Source: Roseibium album (lineage in GTDB: Bacteria > Pseudomonadota > Alphaproteobacteria > Rhizobiales > Stappiaceae). From it: a stretch of 64,000 nucleotides of DNA. The translations under genes and the position numbers were made by a program. How positions within the stretch are numbered: the first letter of the stretch is position 1; each line of letters begins with the position of its first letter. The stretch lies in the NCBI GenBank assembly GCA_001404055.1, contig CXTY01000005.1, positions 1 through 64,000 on the forward strand, given 5' to 3'. Shown piece after piece: positions 18,544 to 27,148 of the stretch. Below the pieces are notes generated by a model. It saw only the letters and a list, made by a program, of their open reading frames with translations, was not told the origin of the DNA and made no database searches.

Positions 18544-20145
18544 CTATTCAGCCGCGACCAGTGCAGGTTGTTCCCATTGACCCTTTTCAATATCTGCTAT
18601 CTGCTGCTCGATCTGGGCCGTCACAAAGCGTGAGAACGGGCCCAGGTGCACATAAAGCGCGAGCATCATCATCACCGGTTTGATAGCTCTGAAATTGGTG
18701 AAGGCGGTTTTGATCAGCGTCTTCCAAAATGGCCAGCGATAGGTTGTGTCCTTGAACGTCATTGCCAGAATCAGTTTCCCGAACAACTTGACGTCATGGA
18801 AGAAACCGGCGCCCCAGATAGACCCGTTGGCACCGCTCATATCGAGCATTTCAGCAACTTTTTGCACTCGGCCAAAATAGGCTTCCGGTCCGTAAACCCG
18901 TTCAATCACGGTCTTGAAGTCTGCAAGGATCTGCTCGCGCGGGCGCTGGGTTTCGAAGTTGAGCCCTGCGGTACATTGATCTCCGTGAACCGTATTCGGA
19001 TCGTCGGTCTGGAAATCTGCGTGCAGACGGCCTTCCTTGGCAAGGCGTCGTGTGAGTTGAGTGTTCGGGAGTGCAAAGAGCAGTCCGGTCATGGCAACCG
19101 GAATGGCGGCTTCCTCGATCAGGTTTGCGATTTCATCTGCGACCTGGTCACTCTCTCCGTCGAAACCGACGATGAAACCGGCCAGTACAAAAATACCGGC
19201 CTCATAAATCTTGTGCACGCTCTTGGCGATGTCCCTGCGCGTGTTCTGCTTTTTGCGGGTTGCAATCAGTACTGCCGGGTCGGGGCTCTCGATACCGATA
19301 AAGACCGAGAAATAACCTGCCTCTTGCAACATCTTCAAAAGGGCGTCGTCGTCAGCCATGTTGAGTGAGGCTTCCGTTGACATTTCAAACGGAAATTTCC
19401 GTTCTTTCTGCCATGCGGCCAGCTCGGGCAAAAACCCTTTCACGGCGCGCTTGTTGCCGATGAGATTGTCGTCGACAAAATCAACGTGACCCCGGTAGCC
19501 CAGCTCATAAAGCCGGTCGAGTTCTGCAAGCATCTGATCGTTGGTCTTGGTGCGGGGAACCCGGCCGTAAAGTTCAATAATGTCGCAGAATTCACAGGTG
19601 AACGGGCAGCCACGGGAATACTGAACACCGATCTGAACATAGTCTTTGAATTTCAAAAGATCGAAGCGGGGGATCGGACTTGAGGTTACATCGGCCTTGA
19701 ATTTTTCCGCTTCAAAACGGCCTTCGCGTACGCCCTCATCCCACGCAGCGATAAAGGTTTCCAGAATGCCTTCAGCTTCTCCCAGCACAAGAAAATCGGC
19801 AGACTCATAGACTTCCGGAGACGACGTCGCATCGGGGCCGCCAACAGCGCAAGGAACACCTTTTTCTTGTGCTCGGCGAATGACAGCAAGACAATCTGAT
19901 TGTTGCGGCAACATGCCGCCGGTCATGATCATGTCTGCCCAGGCGAGGTCTTCGTCTGAAAGAGAACCGGTATTGCGATCCACCAGTTTCACGTCCCAGG
20001 TGTCCGGCAGCATTGCGGCAACGGTAATCAGACCGAGGGGCGGGGCCGGGTATTTGGCACCAACCAGTTCGCAGGTTGCGCCGTAGTTCCAAAATGAACC
20101 GGCGTTAAATCGCGGATAAACCAATAAAACATTACATGTCGACAT
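18544..20145 (-). CDS. B12-binding radical SAM protein with DUF4070 domain
   Basis: 533 residues, start ATG 20145 behind AAGGAT. N-terminal cobalamin-binding Rossmann domain (about 1-150), then the radical SAM core with the iron-sulfur motif SRGCPFTCEFCD (C-x3-C-x2-C), GIESPD, and a C-terminal DUF4070 domain. The architecture is that of HpnP (hopanoid C-2 methylase) and relatives, which methylate unactivated carbons. However, the N-terminal region (NYGATCELVGAKYPAPPLGL) differs from HpnP, and no hopanoid gene is nearby, so the substrate is unknown. It stands alone. Confidence 0.88.
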   Translation of the reverse strand: MSTCNVLLVYPRFNAGSFWNYGATCELVGAKYPAPPLGLITVAAMLPDTWDVKLVDRNTGSLSDEDLAWADMIMTGGMLPQQSDCLAVIRRAQEKGVPCAVGGPDATSSPEVYESADFLVLGEAEGILETFIAAWDEGVREGRFEAEKFKADVTSSPIPRFDLLKFKDYVQIGVQYSRGCPFTCEFCDIIELYGRVPRTKTNDQMLAELDRLYELGYRGHVDFVDDNLIGNKRAVKGFLPELAAWQKERKFPFEMSTEASLNMADDDALLKMLQEAGYFSVFIGIESPDPAVLIATRKKQNTRRDIAKSVHKIYEAGIFVLAGFIVGFDGESDQVADEIANLIEEAAIPVAMTGLLFALPNTQLTRRLAKEGRLHADFQTDDPNTVHGDQCTAGLNFETQRPREQILADFKTVIERVYGPEAYFGRVQKVAEMLDMSGANGSIWGAGFFHDVKLFGKLILAMTFKDTTYRWPFWKTLIKTAFTNFRAIKPVMMMLALYVHLGPFSRFVTAQIEQQIADIEKGQWEQPALVAAE

Positions 20146-20274
20146 TCAGGATCCTTCCAGACGGTCACCCGTCAGCCTAGGTCACGAGCGTAGCAATATT
20201 ACGCCCGGGTACAACCGTCTAATATCAACCTTGCCAGGGTTTGGTCCAGACCGCTGCCGCAAATTAGCTTCAAA

Positions 20275-21582
20275 TCAGGTTTTCCGAGGTTTGCTCAGGT
20301 GAAATATCAATCCGTGGACCTCCTTGCCAAGCTCCTTGCGCAATACCACAGGCTTCTCCTTTGTATAGGACAGACCTTCCGTCTCCGCGCTGCGTTTCAA
20401 GTATTCCGGTGTGTGTGCGTAGCGTCCGGTTGGGTCGACCTTGTAGTCAGGCCCAGTTGGGTCGGAAAGGTGTTCAACGCTGGCTATCAGCATTCCACCT
20501 GGTTCGAGCGCTGCAAATAGCGCTTGCATGAATGGCTGAAGGTCACCGAGATAACAAAGCGTGTCGACACAGACAGCCAGATCGAACTGGGTTGGTAGAT
20601 CAGAATTCAAAAAGCCTACCAGCTCACCTTCAACCAGAAAGTCGTAGACGTTCAACGCATCTGCCTTTTTCAACATGCCTGGAGACAGATCTATTCCGGT
20701 AAGCCGGTCGCAATGCTTGCGGATGAGCGGCCCGCACAGGCCTGTTCCACATCCAAGATCAGCAACATCTGCATATGTTGTACCCTTTTGTTCAGCCAAC
20801 TCTGAAACCTCAGAAGCTACAAGTTCCGGCGCCCGGTAACCAAGATTTCTCAGAACTTCATCGAAACTTTCGGAGAAGCTGTCGAAATGCTCTTTGACAT
20901 AGTCTTCAGGTGCCTGATCCAACGTGTCACCACGTACGGCCGCAAGCTGATAGCGCGCAACGGTGTCATCCGGGTTTGCCGCAACAATTTTTTCCAGATG
21001 TCCAACAGCGCGGTCCTGGCGTCCCAGTGAGCACAGTACACGCGCATGCCAGACCGGGTCGGACCAAACGTCGGCGCCAAATTCAAGGCATCGCTCCAGC
21101 GCATCGGCGGCTTCGTCCCTCTTTCCGGCAAGCATCAGCGAAAGGCCAAAATTGTGCCAGGCGTTGGGATTGTCAGGATCAAGCCGAACAATCTCAGTCA
21201 GGATTGGCAAAAGGTCGTCATTGTTGCTCGCACCTTCCAGGAGCACATTGATGTTGCTCCAGGCTTCCTCGTGACGCGGTTCGATTTCGACCGCTCTCAC
21301 ATAGGCCTCCAGCGCCTGATCCTGTTCATCGGTCAGCTTCAGAATATTGCCCAGATTGTTATAAGCTGAGGCGTTCTTCGAATTTTGTTCGATCGATTTG
21401 CGGATCAGGACAATCGCATTTTCCGGTTTGCCGGCATCAAAATGAAGAAGGCCAAGAAAATGCAATCCATCCGCATGATCCGGGTCTGTTGTGAGCACTT
21501 CCTTGTAGGCAGCAAGTGCGGTTTGCAGATCACCTTCCCGGTGAGCCGCAATTCCTTCCTGCAATTTTGCGTCAATCTGCAT
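20275..21582 (-). CDS. TPR-repeat SAM-dependent methyltransferase
   Basis: 435 residues from the ATG at 21582. The longer frame would run through the csp terminator, so I reject it. About six tetratricopeptide repeats fill residues 5-215 (AYNNLGNILKLTDEQDQALE, NAWHNFGLSLMLAGKRDEAA and others). A class I methyltransferase domain follows, with motif I VADLGCGTGLCG and post-I TGIDLSPGMLKKA. The TPRs imply a protein partner or protein substrate; the substrate is not predictable. A joined TPR plus methyltransferase protein of this type is common in alphaproteobacteria. Confidence 0.85.
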   Translation of the reverse strand: MQIDAKLQEGIAAHREGDLQTALAAYKEVLTTDPDHADGLHFLGLLHFDAGKPENAIVLIRKSIEQNSKNASAYNNLGNILKLTDEQDQALEAYVRAVEIEPRHEEAWSNINVLLEGASNNDDLLPILTEIVRLDPDNPNAWHNFGLSLMLAGKRDEAADALERCLEFGADVWSDPVWHARVLCSLGRQDRAVGHLEKIVAANPDDTVARYQLAAVRGDTLDQAPEDYVKEHFDSFSESFDEVLRNLGYRAPELVASEVSELAEQKGTTYADVADLGCGTGLCGPLIRKHCDRLTGIDLSPGMLKKADALNVYDFLVEGELVGFLNSDLPTQFDLAVCVDTLCYLGDLQPFMQALFAALEPGGMLIASVEHLSDPTGPDYKVDPTGRYAHTPEYLKRSAETEGLSYTKEKPVVLRKELGKEVHGLIFHLSKPRKT

Positions 21583-21593
21583 GACGGACCCCA

Positions 21594-21620
21594 ATAAAAA
21601 AGGGCGGTCAGACCGCCCTC
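21594..21620 (-). terminator. Rho-independent terminator of the cold-shock gene
   Basis: On the minus strand GGGCGGTC pairs with GACCGCCC and is followed by six T. It is centred at 21601-21619, about 27 bases after the csp stop and just before the TPR-methyltransferase start, so it separates the two genes. Confidence 0.85.
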
Positions 21621-21646
21621 GTTTCCGGTAAGATCTCGATGGAACC

Positions 21647-21847
21647 TTACAGGACTTTGAGATCTTCAGCCACCATCTGGCCACGGCTCCATTCGCTGTC
21701 GAAAGCCACGAGCTGACCTTCCTTCAATGTATCGATGCCGGATCGGCGCAGTGCCGAAATTTCAACGAGAATGTCCTCGCCATCTTCGGGTTGGATCGTG
21801 CCGACACCGCGGCCCTGATCAAACCATTTTACGTTTCCATGTTGCAT
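21647..21847 (-). CDS. Cold-shock-domain protein with degenerate RNA-binding motifs
   Basis: 66 residues in a single cold-shock domain, MQHGNVKWFDQGRGVGTIQP at the N-terminus. The domain length and the VKWF start are normal. The RNP1 motif is GRGVGTI in place of the usual KGFGFI, and RNP2 is ILVEIS in place of VFVHFS, so the stacking Phe/His residues are gone. It is therefore unlikely to bind RNA in the classical manner. A promoter at 22080-22108 and a leader hairpin indicate a long 5' untranslated region, and its own terminator follows. Confidence 0.88.
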   Translation of the reverse strand: MQHGNVKWFDQGRGVGTIQPEDGEDILVEISALRRSGIDTLKEGQLVAFDSEWSRGQMVAEDLKVL

Positions 21848-21870
21848 GGACTTAACTTTCCAAATTTTCG

Positions 21871-21921
21871 CATCAAGGCATTTATACGGCTCAAATAGCC
21901 GCGTTTTTCAACGCCTTGATG
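21871..21921 (-). promoter_or_regulatory. Leader hairpin in the csp 5' untranslated region
   Basis: CATCAAGGC (21871-21879) pairs with GCCTTGATG (21913-21921). Inside, CGGCT (21887-21891) pairs with AGCCG (21897-21901). This nested stem lies 24-74 bases before the start codon of the cold-shock gene, where csp mRNAs often carry temperature-responsive structure. Function is inferred from position. Confidence 0.5.
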
Positions 21922-22079
21922 ACAGTGTCACTTATAATACTAAAGTACTTGTCAGATCCGCCGTGCAATAAACTCACAAAGACGCAGTCTAAGGCGACCG
22001 CCTCTTAGGAAAATGCAGTTCCGTTTAGGTGGGATCCGGCAGCTTGGATTGTAAGCCCAAGCTTTTCTATAGCTTCACT

Positions 22080-22108
22080 TAGTATGGTAAGGAAATCGTT
22101 AATGTCAA
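22080..22108 (-). promoter_or_regulatory. Sigma-70-type promoter for the cold-shock gene
   Basis: On the minus strand TTGACA (22108-22103), a 17-base spacer and ATACTA (22085-22080). Transcription would start near 22073 and give a leader of about 225 bases before the csp ATG, as is common for csp genes. Confidence 0.55.
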
Positions 22109-22115
22109 GACAGGG

Positions 22116-22574
22116 CTACCGGTCAAGCTTCCCGTTAATGACATAGTTTAGAATTTTTACCACTTGCTCAGGTGTCTCTGTAACGGCAAGTGCAGCTGCG
22201 TCAACTTCCTTGAGTGGATGGGTAATTGACGGGTCGTGCATCACCACAAGAGATGTTCCGAGTGCAGATGCATAACCGGCATCGAATGCAGCATTCCATT
22301 GTTTATATTTGTCGCCAAAACGAACAACAACGATGTCTGCTTCTTCAATGAGAGTGCGTGTGCGGATCGCGTTGAGCTTTGCGCCCTTGTTGTCATACCA
22401 GAACTTCTGGTCTTCATTGCCGAGAATGGCAACACCGCAGTCGTCGCTGGCGTCGTGGTCGGTAACCGGGGCTGAAAATTCCACCGGCAACCCCAGAGCT
22501 TCCGACTGCGTTACGATCTGGTCGCGCCAGTCAGTATGAATTTCACCGGATAAATAAACGTTCCAAACACGCAT
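22116..22574 (-). CDS. ytoQ: YtoQ-family protein
   Basis: 152 residues from the ATG at 22574, which has GAAGG upstream; the longer frame adds a non-conserved Arg-rich stretch. The protein opens MRVWNVYLSGEIHTDWRDQI and continues with VVRFGDKYKQWNAAFDAGYA, the conserved blocks of the YtoQ family, a Rossmann-like fold related to nucleoside 2-deoxyribosyltransferases. The biochemical role is not established. It is monocistronic, divided from csp by the csp promoter. Confidence 0.85.
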   Translation of the reverse strand: MRVWNVYLSGEIHTDWRDQIVTQSEALGLPVEFSAPVTDHDASDDCGVAILGNEDQKFWYDNKGAKLNAIRTRTLIEEADIVVVRFGDKYKQWNAAFDAGYASALGTSLVVMHDPSITHPLKEVDAAALAVTETPEQVVKILNYVINGKLDR

Positions 22575-22732
22575 GTTGATACCTTCAGGGGATAAAATGG
22601 TAAGCGGCGAACCGTTTCGCCTGGATCGCCTGAAAGCTGGTGTAGCAAGCAAGCAGCGTCAAGCCCTGTTATTTTGGAAGGACTTTCAACGTTCCATTCT
22701 ACACCCATACATCTATCGTGTCTGGAGACGCG

Positions 22733-24586
22733 CTATTTGGTCGTCAAATGCCAGACGCCATCCCAATTGTCTGGCGCACCTTCTTTCGAGATCAGCTCAA
22801 GTCGGTTCAGGAAAACCCTGGCGATTTGGTCCTGTGGGTGCTTTGCAAGAATGTCGTCAAACAGATCACGGGCGTCATTCCACTGCGCCAACGCAAAGGC
22901 CTCCAGAGCCTGGTCGGAACTCGCCTGCAATGCCGTGCATTCTTCCGATATTTCGGAAGTGCGGCCAAGCACCGTGTAAACGTTTGTTGGTTCGGTTTTA
23001 CCTTTGACCTGGATCTTGTCGACGGCCCTGAACTCTATCCCTGATGCCGTGTCTCGGGTTCGCTGGCAAACCAGTATTTGCGTGCCATAGATCTTGCTTG
23101 CGCCTTCCAGTCGCGCACCCAGATTTACCGTATCACCCATGATCGTGTAGTTCTTGGTTTTTTCAGAGCCGATAGAACCGATCACAGCATCTCCGGTGGC
23201 AATGCCGATGCGTTGTTTCAGAACCGGAAGGTTCTTTTGTAACCCCGTCAGCTCTGGCAACTCTTCCTGGAATTGCTTCATCATTTCAATATTTCGAAGC
23301 GCACTTTCAACTGCAAGCGTTGCCTGCTTGCCATCTTCGCAAAAAGGCCTTGCCCAAAACGCCATGATGGCATCGCCGATATATTTGTCGATGACACCGT
23401 GGCGGTCTGTAATTTCCGATGACATCAGATCCAGATAACGGTTCAACACACGAACCAGACCTGACGGGGTGAATTGCTCGGAAATTGTGGTGAAATCCGC
23501 AAGATCGGAAAAATAGGCCGAGACGACCTTCTTTTCACCAGCTGTCGCATCGGTCTGATCAGCAATCAGGCCGGAAACAACGCGTGGATCAAGATATTGG
23601 CCGAACGTGTCCTTGATTTTCTGCGTCGATTTGAGGCCATCAACCATCGTGTTGAAGCTACGTGTCAAATTGCCGATTTCATCTCTGGAATGCGACTCCA
23701 GATGAATTTCGAAGTCGCCTTCTTCGACACGCCTGGCTCCAATCGACAGGGCGCGCATCGGCCGCAGGATGCCTGATATGACGAGGAACGATAGCAGAAG
23801 CGCCAATGCACCCGCCGCCGCAGTAGCAGCGATGCTGGCATAAAGTGCCTGCTGTTCGTGGAGAGCAGCAGTTTCGATGGCCTTGTCTGTGAACTGACCG
23901 ACATGCTCCCGCAGTTCGTCGAGGCGTTCTGAAAGCTTCTTTTCTTCACCTTCCAGCTGCTCTTCCATCCGCTCGCGTACAGCCGGTGGCAGGTCAGAGG
24001 ATTCCACGAGGTTAAGCGCGTGGGTATGGAAGTTGTCATGCTGTGTTTCGATTGCCACCAGCGTCGGAAATAGTCCGGCCAATTCAAGACTATCGTTCAT
24101 GGAAGTCGTGGTCGACTGTGCGGCCTGCACACGCTCTTCTGCCGATTTGATCAGCTCATTGACCTTGTTGGAATGTTCCTCAAAGACCTTCAGATCAGCT
24201 TCAAGCCGTTCTTCCAGATGTTTTATTCTGGCCTGCAGCTCAGGCGATTGCTGTATTGCTGCATCAATTTCCTCATCGGTCTTGCCGTAACTCAAGGCTT
24301 CCAGCCTGTCAGCGCGCAATTCAGCTTCCAGCTTTTCTGCCCGCTCCAGGTCAAGCTCTTCTTGGAGAGCAATCACTTCGATCTGCGTGACTTCGTGTCG
24401 AAGCGGCGAGTAGAGAGTTGAAATCAGGTGCAGCTCCCTGTTGATCTCGAAAATCTTGTAGATCGAGAAGGCGGCAGCAGAAGCCATAACGCCAAACACA
24501 ATCAGCGAGACACCAAAGATCTTCCAGGCAATGCGCATATTTTTGAACCAGCAATTCGACGGATAAACATGGGTAATTTTGCTCAC
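22733..24586 (-). CDS. Membrane adenylate cyclase (class III) with HAMP domain
   Basis: 617 residues from a GTG that overlaps the epimerase stop (GTGA); an ATG 16 codons later (24538) is the alternative. Layout: TM1 (19-42), a periplasmic coiled-coil sensor (43-246), TM2 (247-273), HAMP (274-326), and the cyclase domain (about 350-540) plus a helical tail. Metal Asp361 (YFSDLADF) and Asp405 (KYIGDAI), adenine-selecting Lys401 and Asp485 (MGDTVN), and transition-state Asn488 and Arg492 are all present, predicting an active cAMP-forming homodimer. It is the last gene of a TrmH-epimerase-cyclase unit. Confidence 0.9.
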   Translation of the reverse strand: MSKITHVYPSNCWFKNMRIAWKIFGVSLIVFGVMASAAAFSIYKIFEINRELHLISTLYSPLRHEVTQIEVIALQEELDLERAEKLEAELRADRLEALSYGKTDEEIDAAIQQSPELQARIKHLEERLEADLKVFEEHSNKVNELIKSAEERVQAAQSTTTSMNDSLELAGLFPTLVAIETQHDNFHTHALNLVESSDLPPAVRERMEEQLEGEEKKLSERLDELREHVGQFTDKAIETAALHEQQALYASIAATAAAGALALLLSFLVISGILRPMRALSIGARRVEEGDFEIHLESHSRDEIGNLTRSFNTMVDGLKSTQKIKDTFGQYLDPRVVSGLIADQTDATAGEKKVVSAYFSDLADFTTISEQFTPSGLVRVLNRYLDLMSSEITDRHGVIDKYIGDAIMAFWARPFCEDGKQATLAVESALRNIEMMKQFQEELPELTGLQKNLPVLKQRIGIATGDAVIGSIGSEKTKNYTIMGDTVNLGARLEGASKIYGTQILVCQRTRDTASGIEFRAVDKIQVKGKTEPTNVYTVLGRTSEISEECTALQASSDQALEAFALAQWNDARDLFDDILAKHPQDQIARVFLNRLELISKEGAPDNWDGVWHLTTK

Positions 24587-25440
24587 ATAGTATCAAGCAA
24601 ATCCCGAAGAGCGACACGATAGTTCGGATAGCGGAAGGAATAATCCAGCTCGTCTTTGATCCGCTGGTTGGAAACGCGTTTGTTTTCGCCATAGAAAGAG
24701 CGCGCCATTGGTGTCAGGTCGGCTGTTTCAAACGGAATTGCCGGAGGTGGAGCCACTCCCAGCAACGCGGCAGCATGGGCAACCACATCTTGCGGCGGGG
24801 CGGGTTCATCGTCGGTGACGTTGAAAATCCTCGTTGAGGGTCGCAACATGGCAGCGCTCAAGGTGCCGGCAATGTCGGAAACATGGATGCGGTTGAACAC
24901 TTGACCCGACTTCACCAGCCGCCGGGCTGTGCCTTTTTTGAAATTTTCAAAGGCGTTCCGACCAGGTCCATAGATGCCGGACAGCCGGAAGATCTGCACA
25001 GGCAGGCTGCTACGATTGGAAAAGTCCAACCATGCTTCCTCGGCAGCGACACGCTGAACAGACCTTTTGGAAACGGGAATGCACGGTGTCTCCTCGTCAA
25101 CCCAGGCACCATCGTGGTTGCCGTAGACGCCGACCGTAGAAAGATAGCCGATCCAGTCCGGCTTTCCTGCTGCGATTTCATCAGCAAAATGGTTCAGAAC
25201 CGGATCGCCGGTGTCATTGGGGCCGATCGATACCAGCACATGCGTGGCTGTTGCCAAAGCCTCTGAAATTGCTTGTGATTTGTGCGCGCCGTCAAATAGA
25301 AATGGCAAAATGCCTGCGCGTTGCAAGGTAGCCGCTTTTTCTTCCGAACGTGTTGTACCGCCAATCCAGTCAAACTGGTCTTTGACTTCGTCAATGAAGG
25401 CTTTTGAAGAAAAACCCACGCCGAATACAAACAAGCGCAT
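24583..25440 (-). CDS. NAD(P)-binding epimerase/YeeZ-like protein
   Basis: 285 residues. It begins MRLFVFGVGFSSKAFIDEV, a short Rossmann nucleotide-binding motif, with STVGVYGNHDGAWVDE and IFRLSGIYGPGRNAFENF as in the YeeZ/atypical SDR group. The usual Y-x3-K catalytic pair is not evident, as is common in this subgroup, so a true epimerase activity is doubtful. It starts two bases after the stop of the TrmH gene and its stop overlaps the start of the adenylate cyclase, so the three are translated from one message. Confidence 0.82.
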   Translation of the reverse strand: MRLFVFGVGFSSKAFIDEVKDQFDWIGGTTRSEEKAATLQRAGILPFLFDGAHKSQAISEALATATHVLVSIGPNDTGDPVLNHFADEIAAGKPDWIGYLSTVGVYGNHDGAWVDEETPCIPVSKRSVQRVAAEEAWLDFSNRSSLPVQIFRLSGIYGPGRNAFENFKKGTARRLVKSGQVFNRIHVSDIAGTLSAAMLRPSTRIFNVTDDEPAPPQDVVAHAAALLGVAPPPAIPFETADLTPMARSFYGENKRVSNQRIKDELDYSFRYPNYRVALRDLLDTM

Positions 25441-25442
25441 TT

Positions 25443-26282
25443 TTATAGCTCCAGGTGTTTCCGGCGGATCTCATAAAGGGCAATGCCGGTGGCCACTGCC
25501 AGGTTCAGACTGTCAGCTTCGCCCACTTGTGGAATTCGGATCAGGGTAGAACAGGCTTCGGCCACATCGTCCTCAAGGCCTTTTTGTTCATTGCCCATGA
25601 CCAGCAGCGCTGGTTCGGAATAGTCAGGTGCCCGATAGTCGACCGATCCCTTGAGGTGAGTAGCGGCAACAGAGCCGGGCCATTTCTTTGCAAGGCGCTT
25701 GAATTCGTCCTTGCTCATCCTGGCAAGCGGAACATGAAAGAGTGATCCCATGGTCGCGCGTACCGCCTCGACTGCAAAGGGATCGGTGCAATCGCCAACC
25801 AGCATCACGCCCGTACCTCCAACCGCGTCAACGGTCCGGATAATCGTCCCGAGATTACCGGGGTCGCGAACCCTGTCGAGGGCAACCCATGTGGTTGCGT
25901 CGTTTGCATTCACATCGTCTACCGCAAGGATCTTTTGTTCATAGACGCCGACAACCATTTGCGGGTTGTCCTTGCGTGTCATGGCAGACAGCACCGCCGT
26001 TGAAACCTCAAGGATCAGGGCGCCTCTGGCTTTTGCTGTCACGGCCGCTTTTTGGGCAACCGGATTGTCGCGCGCATCAGGACCAAGTGCCAGATAGCGG
26101 ACGCCCCAGCCTGCTGCAAGGGCGTCGGTCGCAAGTTTCAGGCCCTCGGCGACAAAGAGCCCGGATTGGCTCCGGTGTTTGCGCTGGGCAACCAACCCCT
26201 TTATTTCCTTGACGATCGGATTGGAGTGGCTGGTAATCTGTTTCACCGCACCGATGCGCTGAGGTTTCCCTGTATGGGGCAT
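25443..26282 (-). CDS. TrmH/SpoU-family RNA 2'-O-methyltransferase
   Basis: 279 residues. An N-terminal substrate-binding domain (KQITSHSNPIVKEIKGL, FVAEGLKL) precedes the knotted SPOUT domain with motif 1 DRVRDPGNLGTIIRT, motif 2 LLVMGNEQKGL and motif 3 IRIPQVGEADSLNLAVA. It would methylate a ribose 2'-OH of rRNA or tRNA; the exact nucleotide cannot be read off. The ATG at 26282 follows GGGACG. It is first in an operon with the epimerase and cyclase. Confidence 0.93.
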   Translation of the reverse strand: MPHTGKPQRIGAVKQITSHSNPIVKEIKGLVAQRKHRSQSGLFVAEGLKLATDALAAGWGVRYLALGPDARDNPVAQKAAVTAKARGALILEVSTAVLSAMTRKDNPQMVVGVYEQKILAVDDVNANDATTWVALDRVRDPGNLGTIIRTVDAVGGTGVMLVGDCTDPFAVEAVRATMGSLFHVPLARMSKDEFKRLAKKWPGSVAATHLKGSVDYRAPDYSEPALLVMGNEQKGLEDDVAEACSTLIRIPQVGEADSLNLAVATGIALYEIRRKHLEL

Positions 26283-26360
26283 ATCACGTCCCGAAAGCTC
26301 TCAGTTGAGCCAAGTGCTTGTTGAAGTTTGAACAGGGCTTATGCGTTGGCATATTCCGGG

Positions 26361-26990
26361 TCAAGCTTTTTGGCCCGGCGGGTGCGGTGGAAGCAACTTC
26401 TCAGTCGCGATCAGAATTGCTTCATCGACATCGACTGGAAAGTCAGTGACTTCGAGTTTCCCATCGATTGAAAGAAATGACAGGCCGTGTACCTGTGACC
26501 AAAGCGGGAAAGCAGTTCGCAACACGGCCTCGGTTATGTCCTGTTCGCTCAGATAAAGCGCGACTTCCCGCAAGAGAACGCCATAAGACCCCATTCCCAC
26601 TTGCTTGACTTCGTCAATCCGACCGGAGTGTGGCTCGGTGCTGAACATGAGACGAAAGGTGTGCGGTTCCCGGATCGCAAAACTGACGTAAGCCCTTCCG
26701 ATAGCCGCAATTGAAGGTACTGTTCCGCGTGGATAGTCGGAGGCTTGTTTTTCCATTTCCGCACCTAGCCTGCGCAAGCCATCCATGGCGACTTCGGTCA
26801 GGAGATCCTGTTTTGAGGAAAAATGGCGGTAGGGAGCTGCCGTACTGACGCCTGCCAACCGGCATGCATCGGACATGGAAAATCCATCCGGGCCATGCTG
26901 TTCGATGAGGTCTCGAGCTGCCTTGATAAGCTGACCTCGCAGGTCACCATGGTGGTAGGCCGTCTTTTTTTGAATCTTGTTTCTGGCCAT
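26361..26990 (-). CDS. TetR-family repressor of the RND efflux operon
   Basis: 209 residues from the ATG at 26990 (MARNKIQKKTAYHHGDLRGQ). The N-terminal helix-turn-helix is GFSMSDACRLAGVSTAAPYR followed by HFSSKQDLL; the C-terminal ligand domain is of the WHG type (MFSTEP, FPLWSQVHGL). The gene is divergent from the adaptor-permease pair, with overlapping TAAC/GTTA palindromes in the 158 bases between the starts, so it very probably represses both itself and the pump. The inducer is unknown. Confidence 0.92.
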   Translation of the reverse strand: MARNKIQKKTAYHHGDLRGQLIKAARDLIEQHGPDGFSMSDACRLAGVSTAAPYRHFSSKQDLLTEVAMDGLRRLGAEMEKQASDYPRGTVPSIAAIGRAYVSFAIREPHTFRLMFSTEPHSGRIDEVKQVGMGSYGVLLREVALYLSEQDITEAVLRTAFPLWSQVHGLSFLSIDGKLEVTDFPVDVDEAILIATEKLLPPHPPGQKA

Positions 26991-27045
26991 TTTCCGCCGT
27001 TTCAGAAAATAAATTGAGTCGAATCCCTTGTTCAAGTTAGTTTCA

Positions 27046-27077
27046 TTAACATATGTTAGCAACAGTAACATAGTTAG
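27046..27077. promoter_or_regulatory. Likely TetR operator, overlapping palindromes
   Basis: TAACATATGTTA (27047-27058) is a perfect palindrome. TATGTTA (27052-27058) also pairs with TAACATA (27066-27072) across a 7-base spacer, and TAAC-ata-GTTA follows at 27066-27076. The repeated half sites lie between the divergent TetR gene and the RND operon, the standard place for an AcrR-type operator. Confidence 0.7.
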
Positions 27078-27148
27078 TGGCATTCACATTGGGTCTTTGA
27101 ATGTGGGCTGAAGTGGAAAAAAGCCGGACAAGGGGTGAGGGCGCGATA

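Noticed and set aside
18544-20145. Calling the B12-radical SAM gene hpnP
   Set aside because: Only the domain layout and the general iron-sulfur region agree; the N-terminal region differs and there is no hopanoid gene context.
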